From: Bacteroides ilei
GTDB taxonomy: Bacteria > Bacteroidota > Bacteroidia > Bacteroidales > Bacteroidaceae
NCBI RefSeq assembly: GCF_900128495.1
Contig: NZ_LT635801.1
Coordinates: 1,623,997 to 1,687,996, forward strand
Direction: 5' to 3'
DNA: 64,000 bases
The notes beneath the pieces are model-generated. The model had not been told where the DNA came from. It did no database searches and worked only from the letters and a program-made list of their open reading frames with translations. Shown here one piece after another: positions 27,539 to 36,308 of the stretch (its first letter is position 1; each line of letters opens with the position of its first letter). A program made the position numbers and the translations under genes.

Positions 27539-28465
27539 ATGATTAACAGAGTTCTTATCCGTCTTAAGATTGTTCAGATAATCTACGCTTATTATCAGAA
27601 CGGTGGTAAAAATTTGGATACTGCAGAAAAGGAGTTGTTCTTCAGTTTATCTAAAGCGTATGATCTGTATAACTATCTTCTTCTTTTAATGGTAGAAGTT
27701 ACACGGTATGCCAACAAGCGGTTGGATGCCGCAAAGCACAAGCTCGCTCCTACAGAGGAGGATCTTAATCCGAATACAAAGTTTGTAGACAATCGTTTCA
27801 TAGCCCAGCTTGAAGTGAACAAGCAGCTGAATGATTTCGCCAATTCCCAGAAGAAGACATGGGAGAATGAGGGTGAGTTCATCAAGAGCCTGTGTGAACA
27901 GATAATGAACAGCGATATATATAAGGAGTATATGGCCAGTGAGGAATCGTCATACGATGAGGACCGTGAGGTATGGAGAAAGATATATAAGAAGATCATC
28001 TTCAATAACCAGGCCTTGGATGAGGTGTTGGAAGACCAGAGCCTGTACTGGAACGATGACAAGGAAATTGTCGATACTTTTGTCTTGAAGACCATCAAGC
28101 GTTTTGATCCGAAGAATGGCGAAAAACAGGAACTTCTTCCCGAGTTCAAGGATGAGGAGGATCAGGATTTTGCCCGCCGGCTTTTCCGCCGTTCCATCCT
28201 GAATGCGGACTATTACCGCCATCTGATCAGCGAGAACTCGAAGAACTGGGATCTGGACCGTGTAGCTGTCATGGATGTAATTATCATGCAGATCGCATTG
28301 GCCGAGATTCTGAGCTTTCCGAATATTCCGGTCAATGTTTCGCTGAACGAATATGTTGAAATTGCCAAGCTGTACAGCACTCCGAAGAGTGGCGGATTCA
28401 TCAACGGAACTTTGGACGGAATCGTTAATCAATTGAAAAAGGAAAACAAGCTGACAAAAAATTAA
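27539..28465 (+). CDS. nusB: Transcription antitermination factor NusB, long form
   Basis: This 308-aa protein begins with the NusB start MINRVLIRLKIVQIIYAYYQ, and its last 140 residues hold the NusB fold (DRVAVMDVIIMQIALAEIL, then NVSLNEYVEIAKLYSTPKSGGFING). E. coli NusB is 139 aa; the extra middle segment is standard for Bacteroidota. It binds boxA RNA with S10 in rRNA antitermination. The yajC gene follows after 46 bp. Confidence 0.92.
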   Translation: MINRVLIRLKIVQIIYAYYQNGGKNLDTAEKELFFSLSKAYDLYNYLLLLMVEVTRYANKRLDAAKHKLAPTEEDLNPNTKFVDNRFIAQLEVNKQLNDFANSQKKTWENEGEFIKSLCEQIMNSDIYKEYMASEESSYDEDREVWRKIYKKIIFNNQALDEVLEDQSLYWNDDKEIVDTFVLKTIKRFDPKNGEKQELLPEFKDEEDQDFARRLFRRSILNADYYRHLISENSKNWDLDRVAVMDVIIMQIALAEILSFPNIPVNVSLNEYVEIAKLYSTPKSGGFINGTLDGIVNQLKKENKLTKN

Positions 28466-28511
28466 TATATTTGTCAGACTTAATATTAATCTTAAACTAA
28501 GAATATAATTT

Positions 28512-28826
28512 ATGAATCTGTTATTTGTCATGTTACAGGCTCAGGGCGGAGGCGACTACTCTTTCCTGATTATGATGGTTGCGATTTTTGCCATTATGTA
28601 TTTCTTTATGATTCGTCCTCAGAACAAGAAGCAGAAAGAAATCGCTAATTTCCGTAAAAATCTTGAAGTAGGGCAGTCGGTCGTTACCGCTGGCGGTATT
28701 TATGGAAAGATCAAGGAAATCGAAGATAACGCAGTGATTGTGGAAATAGCTTCCAGCGTGAAGATTAAGGTCGACAAGAACTCTATCTTCGCTGATGCAC
28801 AGGCACAGCAGCCTGCAAAAAAATAA
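28512..28826 (+). CDS. yajC: Preprotein translocase subunit YajC
   Basis: This 104-aa protein has one N-terminal membrane helix (MMVAIFAIMYFFMIRPQNKKQKE) and a C-terminal YajC domain with VTAGGIYGKIKEI. It associates with SecDF of the Sec translocon. It lies in the nusB-yajC-ybbR-coaE order. Confidence 0.95.
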   Translation: MNLLFVMLQAQGGGDYSFLIMMVAIFAIMYFFMIRPQNKKQKEIANFRKNLEVGQSVVTAGGIYGKIKEIEDNAVIVEIASSVKIKVDKNSIFADAQAQQPAKK

Positions 28827-28841
28827 AAATGATTTATTGCT

Positions 28842-29867
28842 ATGTTCGATGTAAAGAACATAAATAAATATTATCGGCTGGGAATCCGGAAGGCCAGAGA
28901 CTTTTTGCTGAGTAAGAAGAGTAAGGAGTGTCTGGTCTTCTTGTTTTTTGTGTTGGTGTCTTTCGGCTTCTGGCTTCTGCAGACTTTGGATGATTCCTAT
29001 CAGACGGAGTTCAAGATTCCGGTCCGGCTGAAGAATGTCCCAAAAGAGGTTGTCCTGACTTCGGATTTTCCTTCGGAGGTGCGTGTACGGGTGGAAGACA
29101 GAGGGACTGTCCTGCTCAATTACATGCTGGGGCGTACGTTCTATCCTGTTTCCTTTGATTTCAATGACTACAAGGATATGGGTACGTATGTACGGATTTC
29201 ATCGTCTGAACTGCTGAAGAAGATTAACGGACAGCTGAATGTCTCTACCAAGCTGCTTTCTGTCCGTCCGGATACGTTGGAATTCTATTATACCCAGGGA
29301 CAGGCGAAAAGGATTCCGGTACGTTTTAACGGAAAATTCGGACTGGGCCGTCAATATTATGTCTCAAAGGTGAGGTTAAGTCCGGATTCAATTATGGCAT
29401 ACGCTCCTCAAGGTGTGTTGGATACGCTTGCTGCTGCCTATACGCGTGAAGTCAAGTTGGATAATGTGACCGATTCCATACACCAGAGGGTTGAACTGAT
29501 GAAATGCAAAGGGGTAAAGTTTGTGCCGTCCTATACCGACATGTCGGTTTATGTTGACATGTATTCCGAAAAGACTGTGGAGGTGCCTGTTATCGGTCTC
29601 AACTTCCCGGCGGGAAAAGTATTGAGGACTTTTCCTTCGAAAGTCCGGGTTACCTTTCAGGTTGGTCTGAAGCGTTTTAAGGAGGCTACAGCCGACAAGT
29701 TCTTTATCGGTGTCACTTATGAGGATCTCATCAAATCACAGAGTGACAAGATTCCGTTGACTATTAAGGTGGCTCCCGATTATGTAGGACATATCCGGAT
29801 AAACCCTGCGTCGGTCGATTATCTGATAGAGCAGCAGGAGCTGCAGGAAGGGGGCGAAGAGCAATGA
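28842..29867 (+). CDS. YbbR/CdaR-like membrane-anchored protein
   Basis: This 341-aa protein has a cytoplasmic basic start, one membrane helix (about 29-47, CLVFLFFVLVSFGFWLLQ) and three or so YbbR-type beta domains outside. In Firmicutes CdaR controls the diadenylate cyclase CdaA; no cyclase gene is adjacent here, so that role is not implied. It overlaps coaE by 4 bp. Confidence 0.85.
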   Translation: MFDVKNINKYYRLGIRKARDFLLSKKSKECLVFLFFVLVSFGFWLLQTLDDSYQTEFKIPVRLKNVPKEVVLTSDFPSEVRVRVEDRGTVLLNYMLGRTFYPVSFDFNDYKDMGTYVRISSSELLKKINGQLNVSTKLLSVRPDTLEFYYTQGQAKRIPVRFNGKFGLGRQYYVSKVRLSPDSIMAYAPQGVLDTLAAAYTREVKLDNVTDSIHQRVELMKCKGVKFVPSYTDMSVYVDMYSEKTVEVPVIGLNFPAGKVLRTFPSKVRVTFQVGLKRFKEATADKFFIGVTYEDLIKSQSDKIPLTIKVAPDYVGHIRINPASVDYLIEQQELQEGGEEQ

Positions 29868-30454
29868 TCAGGCTTGGAATTACCGGAGGAATAGGTAGCG
29901 GGAAGTCTTATGTGTCACGTCTCCTGCGTGCAGACGGTATCAGTGTATATGATACCGATGCGGAAGCGAAAAGACTTATGTTGTCTCATCCTTCCATTCG
30001 CAAAGACCTGATAGGTTTGCTGGGCGAGGATGTGTATCTTGACGGCAGGCTGAACAAGCCTTTGCTGGCAAGTTATCTGTTTGCATCTTCCGGAAATGCT
30101 GCCCGGATAAACGGGATTGTCCATCCCCGTGTAAAGGAAGATTTTCTGTCATGGGCTTCCCGGCAGGAGTCCGGACCGGTAGCTTTGGAGAGTGCCATCC
30201 TTTTTGAGTCCGGTTTTGAAGATGTAGTAGATAAGGTTATTATGGTTTATGCCCCGCTGGATGTCCGTATACGTCGGGTTATGGAGCGTGACCATGCTAC
30301 ACGTGAGCAGGTAGAAAGCAGGATTGCCGCTCAGATGAGCGATGAAGAGAAGGTCCGCCGGGCGGATTTTGTGATAATGAACGACGGGAAGCGGGAGCTT
30401 CAGTCACAATTGTCGGCTCTCTATGACGCTTTGGCGTTGAAAAGGTTGAGATAA
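29864..30454 (+). CDS. coaE: Dephospho-CoA kinase
   Basis: This 196-aa P-loop kinase catalyses the last step of coenzyme A synthesis. The P-loop is GITGGIGSGKS at the start; the VYDTDAEAKRL and HPRVK blocks are conserved, followed by the lid region around ARRVMERD-like residues (RIRRVMERD). The ATGA overlap with the ybbR-like gene shows coupling. Confidence 0.95.
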   Translation: MIRLGITGGIGSGKSYVSRLLRADGISVYDTDAEAKRLMLSHPSIRKDLIGLLGEDVYLDGRLNKPLLASYLFASSGNAARINGIVHPRVKEDFLSWASRQESGPVALESAILFESGFEDVVDKVIMVYAPLDVRIRRVMERDHATREQVESRIAAQMSDEEKVRRADFVIMNDGKRELQSQLSALYDALALKRLR

Positions 30455-30518
30455 TTTGTGTATGTCGTTGTTGAGTTGTATTTTTGTTTTATAAAATAAT
30501 TAAAAGAAAAAAATTTAT

Positions 30519-30971
30519 ATGTTGAAGACTATTTTGGCAATTTCAGGTAAACCTGGATTGTATAAACTGATTTCGCAGGCTAAAAATATGCTGATTGTTG
30601 AAACGGTTGGCGCAGAAAAGAAAAGAATGCCTATCTATGCCAGCGACAAGGTGATTTCTTTGGGAGATATCGCCATGTATACGAATGACAATGAAGTGCC
30701 TTTGGCTACAGTTCTGGCTTCAGTGAGCAAGAAGGAGAACGGTGCTGTCGCTGCATTGGATTATAAGAAGGCATCGGCCGATGAATTGCATGCCTTTATG
30801 GCCGAAGTACTGCCTGAATATGACCGTGACCGTGTGCATACAAGTGATATCAAGAAATTGATCCAGTGGTATAATATCCTGGTTTCAAGCGGTGAAGATC
30901 TTCTGGGTACTCAGGAAGAAACGGTTGAAACTGCCGATGCTCCGGCTGAAGAAGAAAAAAGCGCGGAATAA
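30519..30971 (+). CDS. DUF5606 protein
   Basis: This 150-aa conserved Bacteroidota protein starts MLKTILAISGKPGLYKLISQ and ends in an acidic tail. No catalytic motif is visible, and its function is unknown. It is the last gene of the nusB cluster, 64 bp after coaE, and is followed by a long hairpin. Confidence 0.85.
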   Translation: MLKTILAISGKPGLYKLISQAKNMLIVETVGAEKKRMPIYASDKVISLGDIAMYTNDNEVPLATVLASVSKKENGAVAALDYKKASADELHAFMAEVLPEYDRDRVHTSDIKKLIQWYNILVSSGEDLLGTQEETVETADAPAEEEKSAE

Positions 30972-31007
30972 TCGGGATATTCCGATAAAACCGTTGATAT
31001 ATGAATT

Positions 31008-31052
31008 TTGCCATTTGATGGATGCTGAATTCCGTCGGATGGCAATTTTTTT
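31008..31052 (+). terminator. Terminator of the nusB-DUF5606 operon
   Basis: A 15-bp stem with three G-T pairs (31008-31022 with 31031-31045), loop of 8 bases, followed by seven T. Confidence 0.9.
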
Positions 31053-31090
31053 ATACCGGTATGGATGATGATTCGGAATTCCGGATAACA

Positions 31091-31130
31091 AAAAAGGGAA
31101 CCTTCATGTGGAAGATTCCCTTTTTGTTTT
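31091..31130. terminator. Terminator of rplU-rpmA (bidirectional)
   Basis: AAAAAGGGAA (31091-31100) pairs with TTCCCTTTTT (31116-31125). A short inner CTTC/GAAG stem extends it, and A/T runs lie on both sides. It lies just beyond the rpmA stop and backs up the terminator at 31008. Confidence 0.85.
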
Positions 31131-31144
31131 TTTCTTTCAGTAGA

Positions 31145-31408
31145 TTATGCTTCAGCGAAAGGAACTACAGAAACATAGCTTCTGTCTTCACGACCTTTCT
31201 TGAAACATACTGTACCGTCTACCAATGCGTAAAGAGTATGGTCACTACCCATTCCTACGTTTTCACCTGGGTTATGAACTGTTCCTCTTTGACGAACAAT
31301 GATGTTACCAGCCTTGCAAGCTGAACCACCGAATATCTTTACGCCTAATCTCTTACTAGCTGACTCACGGCCGTTCTTAGAACTACCTACACCTTTTTTA
31401 TGTGCCAT
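31145..31408 (-). CDS. rpmA: 50S ribosomal protein L27
   Basis: This 87-aa protein starts [16 protein letters not shown] and has the conserved RQRGT and GRED-type tail. L27 lies at the peptidyl transferase centre. There is no N-terminal cleavable extension of the Firmicutes type. It is 21 bp after rplU. Confidence 0.97.
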   Translation of the reverse strand: MAHKKGVGSSKNGRESASKRLGVKIFGGSACKAGNIIVRQRGTVHNPGENVGMGSDHTLYALVDGTVCFKKGREDRSYVSVVPFAEA

Positions 31409-31429
31409 TTCTTTCTACGTTTTTAATGA

Positions 31430-31747
31430 TTAAGCAATAACTTGTTTGATAGTCAATTCAGTAAACTGCTGACGGTGACCGTTCAGTTTTCTGTAACCTT
31501 TTCTTCTCTTCTTGTGGAATACCAGTACTTTGTCGCCTTTTACCAGGTGTGAAGCAACTTCGCATACCACTTTGGCACCTTCAACTGTAGGAGCACCTAC
31601 TGTTACAATACCGTTGTTGTCTACCAACAGGACTTTGTCAAATTCAACAGTTGCACCGTTTTCAGCATTCTGAATGTGGTGAACAAACAGTTTCTTGCCT
31701 TCTTCAGCCTTGAACTGCTGACCGTTAATTTCTACAATTACGTACAT
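31430..31747 (-). CDS. rplU: 50S ribosomal protein L21
   Basis: This 105-aa 23S-binding protein has the family blocks [15 protein letters not shown] and the C-terminal [18 protein letters not shown]. It is the first gene of rplU-rpmA, with its own strong promoter and an about 80-nt leader. Confidence 0.97.
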   Translation of the reverse strand: MYVIVEINGQQFKAEEGKKLFVHHIQNAENGATVEFDKVLLVDNNGIVTVGAPTVEGAKVVCEVASHLVKGDKVLVFHKKRRKGYRKLNGHRQQFTELTIKQVIA

Positions 31748-31832
31748 TTCTTTATATATTAAACGGGTTTTCTCCGCAAGGTGAACCGTTCTTATCCGGT
31801 TGCTTTTTCTACCTCCACGGACTAATCGGCTG

Positions 31833-31863
31833 CAAAGTTACGTCATTTATTTGATATACCAAA
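31833..31863 (-). promoter_or_regulatory. Promoter and leader of rplU-rpmA
   Basis: On the minus strand TAACTTTG (31840-31833) and TTTG (31863-31860) are exact -7 and -33 boxes, 19 bp apart. The leader of about 80 nt contains a 5-bp hairpin (AACCG 31784-31788 with CGGTT 31797-31801), a candidate for autoregulation. Confidence 0.8.
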
Positions 31864-32065
31864 CAGTTATGCAAGAAATATTTATAAAAAATCAAATCAG
31901 AATGTCCGGATTTTTTCCGATGGCAACGAAGGGGAGTAGTGAACTTGTTTTAAGTGGTCATTTTTCGGTGTCATCGAAATTGAACAGGTATGTCTGATAT
32001 GGTTTCATAGGGGTATACGGAATACCTTGACGTATGCATTGCATCGTCAAGTCGTTTGAAACGGA

Positions 32066-32147
32066 ACATCAAGACGTTTTTATCAGAAGATGAAGCCCTT
32101 TTCTGAAAAAGATGAAGGGCTTTCCTGGAAACGTCTTGATGTTTTTT
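32066..32147 (+). terminator. Long nested hairpin with plus-strand T-run
   Basis: ACATCAAGACGTTT (32066-32079) pairs perfectly with 32129-32142. Inside it AAGCCCTT (32093-32100) pairs with AAGGGCTT (32115-32122). TTTTTT follows on the plus strand. No plus-strand gene ends here, so it may end an unannotated RNA or act as an RNA structure for sdaA mRNA. Confidence 0.55.
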
Positions 32148-32158
32148 CGAGGGGATAT

Positions 32159-33367
32159 TTATTCCATCGGCTGATAGTTCTTGGCAAGTCCTCCTTCACT
32201 GGTTTCCTTATATAAGGAAGGAAGGTCGTGCCCGGTCTGCTTCATTACTTCAACCACCTTGTCGAAAGAGACCCGGTGACGTCCGTCTGTAAAGGCCGAG
32301 TATATGTTGGCGTCCAGGGCCCGTGCGGCGGCATAGGCGTTCCGTTCGATGCATGGAATCTGTACCAGTCCGCATACAGGGTCGCATGTCATTCCCAGGT
32401 GATGTTCCAGTCCCATTTCGGCGGCGTATTCTATCTGTGCCGGACTGCCTCCGAAAAGCTGGTTGGCTGCTGCCGACGCCATGGAGCAGGCCACACCTAC
32501 TTCGGCCTGGCATCCGGCTTCGGCTCCTGATATGGATGCGTTATGCTTGACAATATTCCCTACCAGTCCGGCTGTAGCCAGTGCGCGCAAGATACGGGCG
32601 TCACTGAATTCCCGGCTGTGCTGCAAATGATAAAGTACAGCAGGTACCACACCACATGCGCCACAGGTAGGGGCGGTTACGATCTTTCCTCCAGAGGCAT
32701 TTTCTTCACTTACGGCCAGTGCGTATGCGAAGATCATTCCCCGTGCGCGGAGTGAATCCTTGTATCCTTTGGCGCGGATGTAATAGGAGGATGCCTTACG
32801 GCGCAGGTGAAGTGGTCCGGGCAATACTCCTTCAGCGTCCAGACCACGGAGTATGGCGGCTTTCATGGTTTTCCATACTTCTTCCAGAAAGTCCCATATA
32901 TCGGGTCCTTCGCATTGCTCCACGTATTCCCAATAACTTTTCCCGGTATGTTCACACCAGGAAAGTATAGCGCTCATGGTGTTCATTTCGTATATTTCCG
33001 GGATGGCCGTGTTATCATGTCCTTCTTCGGCCAAGGCTCCACCGCCTATGCTGAATACGGTCCATTCCTCCAGTACTTTCTTGTTCTCATTGAAAGCCTT
33101 GAATGTCATTCCGTTCGGGTGGAACGGGAAGAATACATGAGGTTTCCAGATGATTTCTACCGGAGCATGCGGCTGCAGCGTGTCTAGTATCGCTACGTCG
33201 GTCATATGTCCTTTCCCGGTTGCTGCCAGACTACCATAAAGTGTTACCTGAAACGATTTTGCTTCAGGATGGCGAGCCAGAAATATTTCGGCTGCCTTAC
33301 GTGGTCCCATCGTGTGGCTGCTTGACGGACCCGTACCAATCCGATATAATTCTTTGATAGATTTCAT
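32159..33367 (-). CDS. sdaA: L-serine ammonia-lyase, single-chain iron-sulfur type
   Basis: This 402-aa enzyme deaminates serine to pyruvate. The beta domain comes first (SSSHTMGPRKAAEIFL) and the alpha domain follows, with TCGACGVVPAVLYHL and the cluster cysteines also in MTCDPVCGLVQIPC. This fused form is oxygen-sensitive, fitting an anaerobe. A -7 box (33375-33382) ends only 8 bp before the ATG, so the transcript may be nearly leaderless. Confidence 0.95.
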   Translation of the reverse strand: MKSIKELYRIGTGPSSSHTMGPRKAAEIFLARHPEAKSFQVTLYGSLAATGKGHMTDVAILDTLQPHAPVEIIWKPHVFFPFHPNGMTFKAFNENKKVLEEWTVFSIGGGALAEEGHDNTAIPEIYEMNTMSAILSWCEHTGKSYWEYVEQCEGPDIWDFLEEVWKTMKAAILRGLDAEGVLPGPLHLRRKASSYYIRAKGYKDSLRARGMIFAYALAVSEENASGGKIVTAPTCGACGVVPAVLYHLQHSREFSDARILRALATAGLVGNIVKHNASISGAEAGCQAEVGVACSMASAAANQLFGGSPAQIEYAAEMGLEHHLGMTCDPVCGLVQIPCIERNAYAAARALDANIYSAFTDGRHRVSFDKVVEVMKQTGHDLPSLYKETSEGGLAKNYQPME

Positions 33368-33374
33368 ACTGATA

Positions 33375-33382
33375 CAAAGATA
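33375..33382 (-). promoter_or_regulatory. -7 box of sdaA
   Basis: On the minus strand TATCTTTG (33382-33375) matches TAnnTTTG. There is no TTTG at the expected -33 distance. It implies a start of transcription almost at the ATG. Confidence 0.4.
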
Positions 33383-33432
33383 AGTTTTTGTGTTTAGTTA
33401 AGCTAATGCTTTTATTGAATATACGTTGTTTT

Positions 33433-35946
33433 TTATTTCAGGTCGACAACCGTGATTCCCGCACCTCCAAACTGTACGTGTTCATCCTGGAAGTGGGCTA
33501 CTCCCGGAACGGTAGCCAGGTATTGGCGTATCAGCGTACGCAGGATGCCCGATCCGGTTCCATGCAGGATGCGGACGCGGCTTACGCCTACCAGTATGGC
33601 GTCGTCAATGAAATAGGTTACGGCCTGTATCGCTTCGTCTCCCCTCATGCCCCGTACGTCGATGTCTTGTTTGAAGTTGAGCTTCTTTTCGTACATCTGT
33701 TCCTGGGTGGCACTGCTTACGAATGTAGCTTTGGCAATCGTATTGGCCGGTTTGGGAGCTTCTGCACGTTCCAGCTTGTCGGCTTTCACGTTCGTTTTCA
33801 TCAGTCCGAACATGACTGTCGCATTCTTGCCGTCGGTCTCCATTACTTGTCCTACGCTGGTCTGTCCTTTTATCCGTACGTAGTCTCCTTTCTGTATCGG
33901 AATAACTTTGGGGGCAGCCTGGACTTTAGGAGTGGTATCGGGCTTGTTCTTCTTTTCTTTCTTCCGTTCCTGTTTCTCACGGAGCTTTTCCATCTTCCGG
34001 GCTATTTGGGCCTCTGTTGCGGCTTTGTCCAGCTCTTCCACTTCCTTGCGGAAATCGGTCAGTTCCTGCCGTGCTGTCCTTGTCCGTTCCTTTTCGGCCT
34101 GTGCCTCCTTGATGGTCCGGATGGTATTCTCTATCCTGGCGTTCGATTCCTGCAGAAGCCGTTCGGCATCTTCTTTGGCCTGCTTCAGGATTTCTTTCCG
34201 GCTGTGTTCCAGTTCTTCAATCTCCTTTTCATAGCGGGCAATGGTTTCTTCCATCTGTTTTTCGCGCTTGCGGATGTTCTGACGTTTGGTCTCCCAATAA
34301 CGTTTGTCGCGTACGATATCCTGCAGGTATTTGTCGCTCTGGATATATTCGCTGCCTACGATTTCCGATGCGTCGGCTATGACTTCTTCGGGCAGACCGA
34401 TCTTGCGGGCTATTTCTACGGCAAAAGAACTGCCCGGATTGCCTATCTGCAGTTGGAAGAGGGCCCGCATCTCGTGGCGGTCGTACAGCATCGCACCGTT
34501 TACGATACCCTCATGGTCTTCGGCGAAATGCTTGAGGTTCTGGTAGTGGGTGGTGATTACGCCGAATGTCTTTTTCAGGTTGAAGCGTTTCAGCACGGCC
34601 TCGGCAATGGCTCCGCCTATTTGCGGTTCGGTTCCTCCACCGAATTCGTCAATCAGGATCAGACTTCTGCCGTTGCAGGATTTCATCATATTCTTCATGT
34701 TGGTAAGGTGCGAAGAATAAGTACTCAGATCGTCCTCGATACTTTGCTCGTCACCTATATCGATGAATATGCTGCTGAAGACTCCGGCGTGGCTACATTC
34801 GTCCATCGGGACCGGAAGACCGCATTGCAGCATATATTGGAGGAGTCCTACGGTTTTCAGGCAGACCGATTTGCCTCCGGCGTTAGGTCCGGAGATGAGC
34901 AGTATCCGCTGTCTGGTTGTCAGTTCTATATCCAGCGGTACCACTTTCTTGTTATGTTTGGCCAGTGACATCTGCAGTAAGGGGTGTACCGCCCCCGACC
35001 AGTCTATGATCTGTTTGTTTTCGAACGAAGGTTTACCGGCCTTGAAATCCAGACTCAGGAGTGCCTTGGCACGGATAAAGTCAATTTCGGCCAGGAATTC
35101 GTACGATTGTAGGATAGCCGGAGCCTGTGGACGGATGGTGGTGGAAAATTCGGTCAGGATGCGGATAATCTCCCGGCGTTCTTCTCCTTCCAGTTCGCGG
35201 ATGCGGTTGTTGGCTTCTACCACTTCGGTCGGTTCGATGAAAACCGTTTTTCCTGTAGCCGATTCGTCGTGCACAATGCCTTTGATCTTTCGCTTCATGC
35301 TCGGAGCGACGGGTATTACCAGACGTCCGTCGCGCATGGTAGGAGCCACATCCTTATCTACGTATCCTTCCGACTGTGCCATGCGTAGTATGTTGTTCAG
35401 GCTGCGTGAGATGCTTCCTGTCGTTGCCGAAAGTTCGCGGCGTATGCGGAGCAGTTCGGCAGATGCATTGTCTTTGACTTTGCCGAATTTGTCCAGTATG
35501 TTGTTGATGCGTGTAATCAGCTGTGGAAAGACCATGATGTCTTTTGCCAGTTCATGCAAAGCGGGGTAGGGTGAATTTGAATCATCTTCATCCGGTTCCT
35601 CTTCATCGTCGGTCCGTTGCAGGAAGCAGACAATGTCACGGATCGTTTCCAGTGAACGGCGCAGGTCGAACAGTTCCTGTTCATTCAGATACATGCCTTC
35701 TATCCGGATCCGTTTCAGTGACGGGCGGACATCAAAGAAATACTGGCTTGGGAAATCGTCTTCCTCCTGAATAATGCGCATGAATTCCATTACCTGGTCC
35801 AGCCGGCGGTTGATTTCATCATAGCTGTCGGAAAAATCCATGTCGTCAGTCTTTTCCATACCCAGCGGACTGAGGCATTTGTTTTTTGTCAGTTGCCGGA
35901 TCTGGTCGAACCCTATTTTCTGTTCAAAGTTTTGTGGATATATCAT
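33433..35946 (-). CDS. mutS2: MutS2-type endonuclease/ATPase
   Basis: This 837-aa protein has a MutS core and clamp (lacking the mismatch-reading domain), the ABC ATPase (SGPNAGGKSVCLKT, then LILIDEFGGGTEP), a long Lys/Glu coiled coil, and a C-terminal Smr nuclease domain (DVRGMRGDEA, HGTGSG). MutS2 proteins suppress recombination or act in ribosome rescue, depending on species. ATG 35946 (MIYPQNFEQK) is preferred to an upstream TTG. The promoter at 35981-36013 belongs to it. Confidence 0.93.
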   Translation of the reverse strand: MIYPQNFEQKIGFDQIRQLTKNKCLSPLGMEKTDDMDFSDSYDEINRRLDQVMEFMRIIQEEDDFPSQYFFDVRPSLKRIRIEGMYLNEQELFDLRRSLETIRDIVCFLQRTDDEEEPDEDDSNSPYPALHELAKDIMVFPQLITRINNILDKFGKVKDNASAELLRIRRELSATTGSISRSLNNILRMAQSEGYVDKDVAPTMRDGRLVIPVAPSMKRKIKGIVHDESATGKTVFIEPTEVVEANNRIRELEGEERREIIRILTEFSTTIRPQAPAILQSYEFLAEIDFIRAKALLSLDFKAGKPSFENKQIIDWSGAVHPLLQMSLAKHNKKVVPLDIELTTRQRILLISGPNAGGKSVCLKTVGLLQYMLQCGLPVPMDECSHAGVFSSIFIDIGDEQSIEDDLSTYSSHLTNMKNMMKSCNGRSLILIDEFGGGTEPQIGGAIAEAVLKRFNLKKTFGVITTHYQNLKHFAEDHEGIVNGAMLYDRHEMRALFQLQIGNPGSSFAVEIARKIGLPEEVIADASEIVGSEYIQSDKYLQDIVRDKRYWETKRQNIRKREKQMEETIARYEKEIEELEHSRKEILKQAKEDAERLLQESNARIENTIRTIKEAQAEKERTRTARQELTDFRKEVEELDKAATEAQIARKMEKLREKQERKKEKKNKPDTTPKVQAAPKVIPIQKGDYVRIKGQTSVGQVMETDGKNATVMFGLMKTNVKADKLERAEAPKPANTIAKATFVSSATQEQMYEKKLNFKQDIDVRGMRGDEAIQAVTYFIDDAILVGVSRVRILHGTGSGILRTLIRQYLATVPGVAHFQDEHVQFGGAGITVVDLK

Positions 35947-35980
35947 GTTGGGCAATCTGTTATTTACCTTAAATCGGTTG

Positions 35981-36013
35981 CAAATTTACGATAATAGGAA
36001 AAAATAATCAAAA
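35981..36013 (-). promoter_or_regulatory. Promoter of mutS2
   Basis: On the minus strand TAAATTTG (35988-35981) and TTTG (36013-36010) are exact boxes 21 bp apart. It is back-to-back with the tRNA-Ser promoter. Confidence 0.75.
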
Positions 36014-36027
36014 AAGCGGCTTAATAT

Positions 36028-36058
36028 TTGCAGTTTCCAAAATAATGCGTACCTTTGC
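36028..36058 (+). promoter_or_regulatory. Promoter of tRNA-Ser(TGA)
   Basis: TTTG (36028-36031) and TACCTTTG (36051-36058) are exact -33 and -7 boxes, 19 bp apart. Transcription would begin about 30 bp before the mature tRNA. Confidence 0.8.
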
Positions 36059-36096
36059 ATCGCTTTTGAAAAGAAGTGCTTCCCGAAGGAAGTTCT

Positions 36097-36181
36097 GGAG
36101 AGGTGGCAGAGTGGTCGATTGCGGCGGTCTTGAAAACCGTTGTGCTGCGAGGCACCCGGGGTTCGAATCCCTGTCTCTCCG
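36097..36181 (+). tRNA. tRNA-Ser (anticodon TGA), integration target
   Basis: The acceptor GGAGAGG pairs with TCTCTCC, the anticodon loop CTTGAAA carries TGA, a long variable arm is present, and the T-loop is GGTTCGAATCC. It has 85 nt with no encoded CCA. Its last 22 bp are repeated at 41852-41873, so the present 3' end came from the integrated island and reconstitutes the gene. Confidence 0.96.
36160..36181 (+). repeat. attL core (22 bp, tRNA 3' end)
   Basis: The stretch is identical to 41852-41873. It includes the T-arm and 3' acceptor strand of tRNA-Ser. One mismatch follows (C here, A at the other copy), then both read GATA. Confidence 0.9.
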
Positions 36182-36212
36182 CGATATAAACTTAATAATC
36201 TGTATTTTATTG

Positions 36213-36262
36213 TACACCCAATTTTACATTTTAAGAAGGATGTAAAATTGGGTGTATTCATT
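36213..36262 (+). terminator. Terminator after tRNA-Ser, brought by the island
   Basis: A 16-bp perfect stem (36213-36228 with 36241-36256), loop of 12 bases, then a T-rich tract. It resembles the terminator at 41907, which follows the original tRNA end. Confidence 0.85.
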
Positions 36263-36308
36263 TTATTTAGTTTATTAGAATATTAAGATTATCATTGGCA
36301 AAAAGTAT

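Larger units (their letters stand above)
31748..32158. other. Intergenic region between rplU and sdaA
   Basis: No gene is convincing here. It holds the rplU promoter and leader, about 160 bp with nothing recognised (31864-32026), and two nested inverted repeats at 32026-32048 and 32066-32142 beside the sdaA stop. Confidence 0.6.

Noticed and set aside
28842..29867. c-di-AMP signalling system through CdaR
   Set aside because: Only the YbbR-like protein is present; no diadenylate cyclase or phosphodiesterase gene is adjacent, and this gene order is common in Bacteroidota.
33388..34968. Large plus-strand reading frame of 526 codons
   Set aside because: It lies antisense to mutS2, has no family motifs and an odd Phe/Tyr/Leu-rich composition, so it is a shadow of the real gene.
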